Of a stretch of DNA of 64,000 nucleotides, positions 60,996-64,000 are shown one piece after another; positions within the stretch are counted from its first letter, which is position 1, and each line of letters starts with the position of its first letter. Source of the DNA: Alphaproteobacteria bacterium. Its GTDB lineage: Bacteria > Pseudomonadota > Alphaproteobacteria > JANQMY01. The notes beneath the pieces were generated by a model that did no database searches, had not been told where the DNA came from, and was given only the letters and a program-made list of their open reading frames with translations. Position numbers and translations under genes: made by a program. Location of the stretch: contig JANQPL010000016.1 in NCBI GenBank assembly GCA_028289425.1, positions 124,001-188,000 of the forward strand, read 5' to 3'.

Positions 60996-62444
60996 ATGGA
61001 TTTCATTTCGCCCATCACCAACTGGATCGTCGAAAACGAAGGCCTTCTGTCGGGCTTGGCGGCGATGATTGTGTTGGGTGGCGTCATCGTATCTCCGTTC
61101 GGTGCTCACTTTCGCTCGCTTATCGGCAAGCTGCGCCCGAGCGGGACCGATACTGCGGTCGATTCATCTGGCGTGCCTATTGTGGGATCGGCTGGCGATA
61201 AGGCGGCCAGTCCCAAACGCCAACGGCCGTCAATCGCAATCTTGCCGCTCAACAATATGAGTGGAGATGAGTCGCAAGAATATCTCGCCGACGGGCTTAC
61301 AGAAGACCTCATCACGCTTGTGTCGCGGATTGAAGGGTTCGACGTCATCGCCCGCAATTCAACCTTTGCCTTTAAAGGTCAGCATCCTGATGTTCGGGAG
61401 GTTGGACGGCGCTTAAACGCGAGTTATGTGGTGGAAGGCAGTTTGCGGCAGATGGGCCAACAGCTCCGTGTGACCGTTCAGTTGATTGATGCGGAAAACG
61501 GCAATCATGTCTGGGCGGAAAAGTATGACCGGCCTATCGACGAGTTCTTCGACCTGCAAGATGAAGTTGTCGCTGCAATCGCCGCTCAATTGCTGCCCCA
61601 TTTGGACACGGCGGCGATTGCGCGGCACATGAATCATTCAGACGATACGCTCAAAGCGTGGGCGCTGACACGGCGCGCCTACACGATTTTGCGGTCTGAG
61701 CGAAACAATCAAGAGAACCTTGAAAAAGCAGTGAAGCTGTCGGAACAAGCGCTCGCCATCGATCCCAGTTATGCGGACGCTTACGGAACGCTGGCACGCG
61801 CCCACTCACTGGCCGTCTTCTACAACGAGGCGGCCGATCCGGAAAACTCGAAACAAAGAGCGCAAGAGGCCATCGACACGTTGCGCCGTTTAGCCCCCAA
61901 CGAAGCAGTCACTTATCACGCCATCGGTCAACACGCGCTTGCCACGGAGGGATCGGAAAAAGCGGTTCCGGCATTGGAAGAAGCGGTAAAGCGAAATCCA
62001 AACGACGTGCTGATCCTTGCAGCACTTGGATACCACATGGTGCAAGTGGGCCGGGCCGAAGAAGGGCTCGCAAAGCTTCAGCGCGCCCTCGACTTATCAC
62101 CGCATGATCCAGGCCGGCATCGGTTGCATTTCCTAATGTCCATGGCCCAGCTTAATCAGCAGCGATTGGAAGAAGCGTTAGATCACGCTCGATCGTCCGT
62201 ACAGCTCTTCGATCAGTTCCCAGCGGCGTTGGCTCTTTATGCGGGGTTACTGTTCGCACACGGAGAGAAAGAGGCGGCGAAAGCCCAGCTCGCAAGACTG
62301 CAGTCGCTCAACCCGAATATGACGCGCAAGCTTTTGTCCATGAGAATTGGCTACAGTCTTGGCCTCAAGATCGAGCAAGAAAATAGTTTCAATCAGCTGC
62401 TCGACGAGGCCGGGTTCTTGGACGAACCAAGCCCCGCCACCTAA
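60996..62444 (+). CDS. Membrane-anchored TolB-N/FlgO-like plus TPR protein
   Basis: This 482-residue protein starts with a membrane segment (LLSGLAAMIVLGGVIVSPFG), then from about residue 70 a domain with PSIAILPLNNMSGDESQEYL, DGLTEDLITLVSRIEGFDVI, ARNSTFAFKGQ and YVVEGSLRQMGQQLRVTVQL, the pattern found next to adenylate cyclases in alphaproteobacteria (TolB N-terminal/FlgO-like). Residues 220-480 are TPR-like helical repeats. It probably scaffolds a complex at the membrane; no cyclase gene is nearby. A paralogue starts at 63773. GAGAGG precedes the start. Confidence 0.82.
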   Translation: MDFISPITNWIVENEGLLSGLAAMIVLGGVIVSPFGAHFRSLIGKLRPSGTDTAVDSSGVPIVGSAGDKAASPKRQRPSIAILPLNNMSGDESQEYLADGLTEDLITLVSRIEGFDVIARNSTFAFKGQHPDVREVGRRLNASYVVEGSLRQMGQQLRVTVQLIDAENGNHVWAEKYDRPIDEFFDLQDEVVAAIAAQLLPHLDTAAIARHMNHSDDTLKAWALTRRAYTILRSERNNQENLEKAVKLSEQALAIDPSYADAYGTLARAHSLAVFYNEAADPENSKQRAQEAIDTLRRLAPNEAVTYHAIGQHALATEGSEKAVPALEEAVKRNPNDVLILAALGYHMVQVGRAEEGLAKLQRALDLSPHDPGRHRLHFLMSMAQLNQQRLEEALDHARSSVQLFDQFPAALALYAGLLFAHGEKEAAKAQLARLQSLNPNMTRKLLSMRIGYSLGLKIEQENSFNQLLDEAGFLDEPSPAT

Positions 62445-62447
62445 AGC

Positions 62448-63644
62448 CTATTCCGCGGCCGCAGTCTTTTTCTTGGCAACACCCGTCGGCGTTTGGTTGG
62501 TCCGCATGGTGTAGGGATCCGTGTCGATTTCTTCCAGTTCAATGTCGCCTGCCAAGACGGCCTTCTTCCATTCCTGGTGTTGGGGGTCCCGCTCGTGGAA
62601 TTCCGGCATCACTTCCTTGGCGAACAGCTCAAGGCTCGAACAGATGTCTTCGTGCTTGTTCTTGCCGGCCTGATTGAGCAGGATCACCTGATCCACATGC
62701 GACTCTTCGAATTTGAGCAAACGCTCGCGCACGGTCTTGGGCGACCCGATGAGGCCGCCGCCGGCACGCTTTTGGCCTTCTGGCGAGGCTTTCCACGTCT
62801 GATATTCGTCCCAAAGATTAACCGTGCCCGGCGCGACCGGTCCATGTTTGTTGTAGAAGACAAGCGCGAATTGAAAGAATGTCCAGCCCTCTGCTTTTTG
62901 TTGGGCTTCTTCATCCGTCTCGCAACACATGAAGCCGCTCACCACGGCAATGCCGGGATTGGTTTGATAGTCGCAAAGCTTGTCGAGGTGCTTAGTGTAC
63001 TGATTGTAGTAAGCATGCACCCAGGCTTGCGCAGCTTCTGAACTGACAAACTGAAATCCCAACGCACCCATGCCGCGCCTGCCGGCCATTTTGATGGTTT
63101 CCATTTGTGAGCAGGCGACCCATAAAGGCGGATGGGGTTTTTGATAGGGCTTGGGAATCACATTGCGTAGCGGAAAGTCGAAGAACTCGCCATGATACTC
63201 CCAGGCGTCGTTGTAGAACATGGGGAGGCACGCTTTCACCGCATCCTCCCATACGTCCCTTTTGTCCCTGAAGCGCCGATCGAAGGGGTGAAGTTCGGTT
63301 ACGCTCGATCCTTCTCCTATGCCCAGTTCCACCCGGCCGTCGCTCAGAAGATCAAGTGTAGAGACCCTTTCTGCAACGCGCGCCGGATGGTTGGTGGTGA
63401 GCTGAACGATCCCGTGGCCCAGCCGGATATTCTGCGTGCGCTGGCTTGCAGCCGCCAGAAATACTTCGGGTGCGGATGAATGAGAGTACTCTTCGAGAAA
63501 ATGGTGTTCGACTTCCCAGGCATAGTCAAACCCCAGTCGGTCTGCCAGTTCGATTTGGTCCAGCGAATTCTTGAGCAGCTTGTGCTCGCTTCTTTCAGTC
63601 CAGGGCCGTGGCAGTTGATGCTCATAGAAGATTCCGAATTTCAC
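62448..63644 (-). CDS. LLM-class flavin-dependent monooxygenase
   Basis: This 398-residue luciferase-like TIM barrel opens MKFGIFYEHQLPRPWTERSE, then ELADRLGFDYAWEVEHHFLE, SAPEVFLAAASQRTQNIRLG HGIVQL (split), RVELGIGEGSSVTELHPFDR and HPPLWVACSQMETIKMAGRR. It uses FMNH2 and O2 to oxidise an unknown substrate. It is a different subgroup from the LLM protein at 27068. Its stop is 3 bp from the convergent TPR gene, and its start faces the paralogue at 63773. Confidence 0.9.
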   Translation of the reverse strand: MKFGIFYEHQLPRPWTERSEHKLLKNSLDQIELADRLGFDYAWEVEHHFLEEYSHSSAPEVFLAAASQRTQNIRLGHGIVQLTTNHPARVAERVSTLDLLSDGRVELGIGEGSSVTELHPFDRRFRDKRDVWEDAVKACLPMFYNDAWEYHGEFFDFPLRNVIPKPYQKPHPPLWVACSQMETIKMAGRRGMGALGFQFVSSEAAQAWVHAYYNQYTKHLDKLCDYQTNPGIAVVSGFMCCETDEEAQQKAEGWTFFQFALVFYNKHGPVAPGTVNLWDEYQTWKASPEGQKRAGGGLIGSPKTVRERLLKFEESHVDQVILLNQAGKNKHEDICSSLELFAKEVMPEFHERDPQHQEWKKAVLAGDIELEEIDTDPYTMRTNQTPTGVAKKKTAAAE

Positions 63645-63772
63645 CGCTTTCTCCCGCTATTTCCGCAAACGCGCCTATTTGCTAGAGTATGGCCGTTTTC
63701 GGCGAGACCATACAAGGCCCGCCTATTGCGGATCCTTTGCCGCGGTGTTTGAGAGCCTGGAGTATTTAGGCC

Positions 63773-64000
63773 ATGTTTGAGTATGTAGCGGAATGGATTT
63801 CGGCCAATCGGCAGCTATTGTCCGGCCTGGCAGCCTTGGTTGCCATTTTGGGGTTTGTCTTGAGCCCCTTGGGGAAAGGTCTTCGGGGACGCGTCCTTTT
63901 TGGCAGACCCACTGCGGAGCGCAAGACGGGGGAAGCGCCCCATCGATCGTCTCGGCCAACCGTGGCGGTTTTGCCGTTCAAGAACAGCAGCGGCGAAGCC
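63773..64000 (+). CDS. TolB-N/TPR protein paralogue, 5' part (cut by window end)
   Basis: The first 76 codons are present. MFEYVAEWISANRQLLSGLA and ALVAILGFVLSPLGKGL match the membrane start of the protein at 60996 (INNER LLSGLAA and SP-G shared), and RPTVAVLPFKNSSGEA begins the same TolB-N-like domain. The gene runs off the window at 64000, so its length and repeats are unknown. Two such paralogues flanking the monooxygenase suggest duplication of the TPR gene. Confidence 0.78.
   Translation, partial: MFEYVAEWISANRQLLSGLAALVAILGFVLSPLGKGLRGRVLFGRPTAERKTGEAPHRSSRPTVAVLPFKNSSGEA

Overview
The window is high-GC bacterial chromosome, gene-dense, with short intergenic gaps and many stop/start overlaps. 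Gene content and order suggest an alphaproteobacterium: a ureD-A-x-B-C-E-F-G urease operon, an ArsR-aquaporin pair, a two-subunit 2-oxoacid:ferredoxin oxidoreductase, several acyl-CoA enzymes, and short palindromic intergenic repeats of the type common in that class. This is inference from gene families; no rRNA or other marker gene is present and a genus cannot be named.

Layout. 1-4107: the start of a gamma-glutamyltransferase lipoprotein, a DmpA-type aminopeptidase, an SLC13 anion transporter and a coiled-coil lipoprotein. 4328-4404: tRNA-Arg(ACG), followed by a lower-GC accessory stretch (about 4405-6870) with IS-like debris, unknown genes and a 37-residue membrane protein. 6931-10924: an AEC permease facing a three-gene minus-strand cluster (saccharopine-dehydrogenase-like/DUF4166, DCC-family protein, glycosyltransferase). 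11128-18139: mannose activation (ManC plus an AGE-family isomerase), NAD synthetase, threonine aldolase and an FAD oxidoreductase. 18162-23321: a complete urease operon with an extra small histidine-containing membrane protein between ureA and ureB. 23439-28854: a Baeyer-Villiger-type monooxygenase divergent from a TetR regulator across three operator-like palindromes, PaiB, an LLM oxidoreductase and a methyltransferase. 29041-33078: a secreted tricorn-like protease and a small membrane protein.

33135-45396 is a catabolic-looking region: an NTF2-like/MFS fusion, amidase, trans-acting-enoyl-reductase-like protein, CmcJ/NvfI-like oxygenase and N-acyl-D-amino-acid deacylase on the minus strand, then an enoyl-CoA hydratase and a CaiB CoA-transferase on the plus strand. 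Between the last two lies a 2.5-kb insert (41502-44029) with three unknown minus-strand genes (a tandem SH3/Tudor-like small protein and two lipoproteins). It is bounded by 101-bp direct repeats of the hydratase 3' end, and the repeats differ only at synonymous or stop-codon positions. This is the strongest candidate for an undescribed cassette.

45435-50172: an arsenic-type ArsR with an aquaglyceroporin, a Kef-type antiporter downstream of an FNR/FixK-like box, a secreted esterase and a 2-hydroxyacid dehydrogenase. 50191-53149: a possibly interrupted gene, two tandem TIMP/NTR-like secreted proteins, a membrane protein and an amidohydrolase. 53526-59778: a second MFS transporter, a GST, KorAB and an enoyl-CoA hydratase. 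59766-64000: a TetR regulator with paired operators opposite a VOC protein, then two paralogous TolB-N/TPR proteins (the second cut by the window edge) flanking an LLM monooxygenase. Functions are assigned by family recognition from the translated sequence; no database search was possible.
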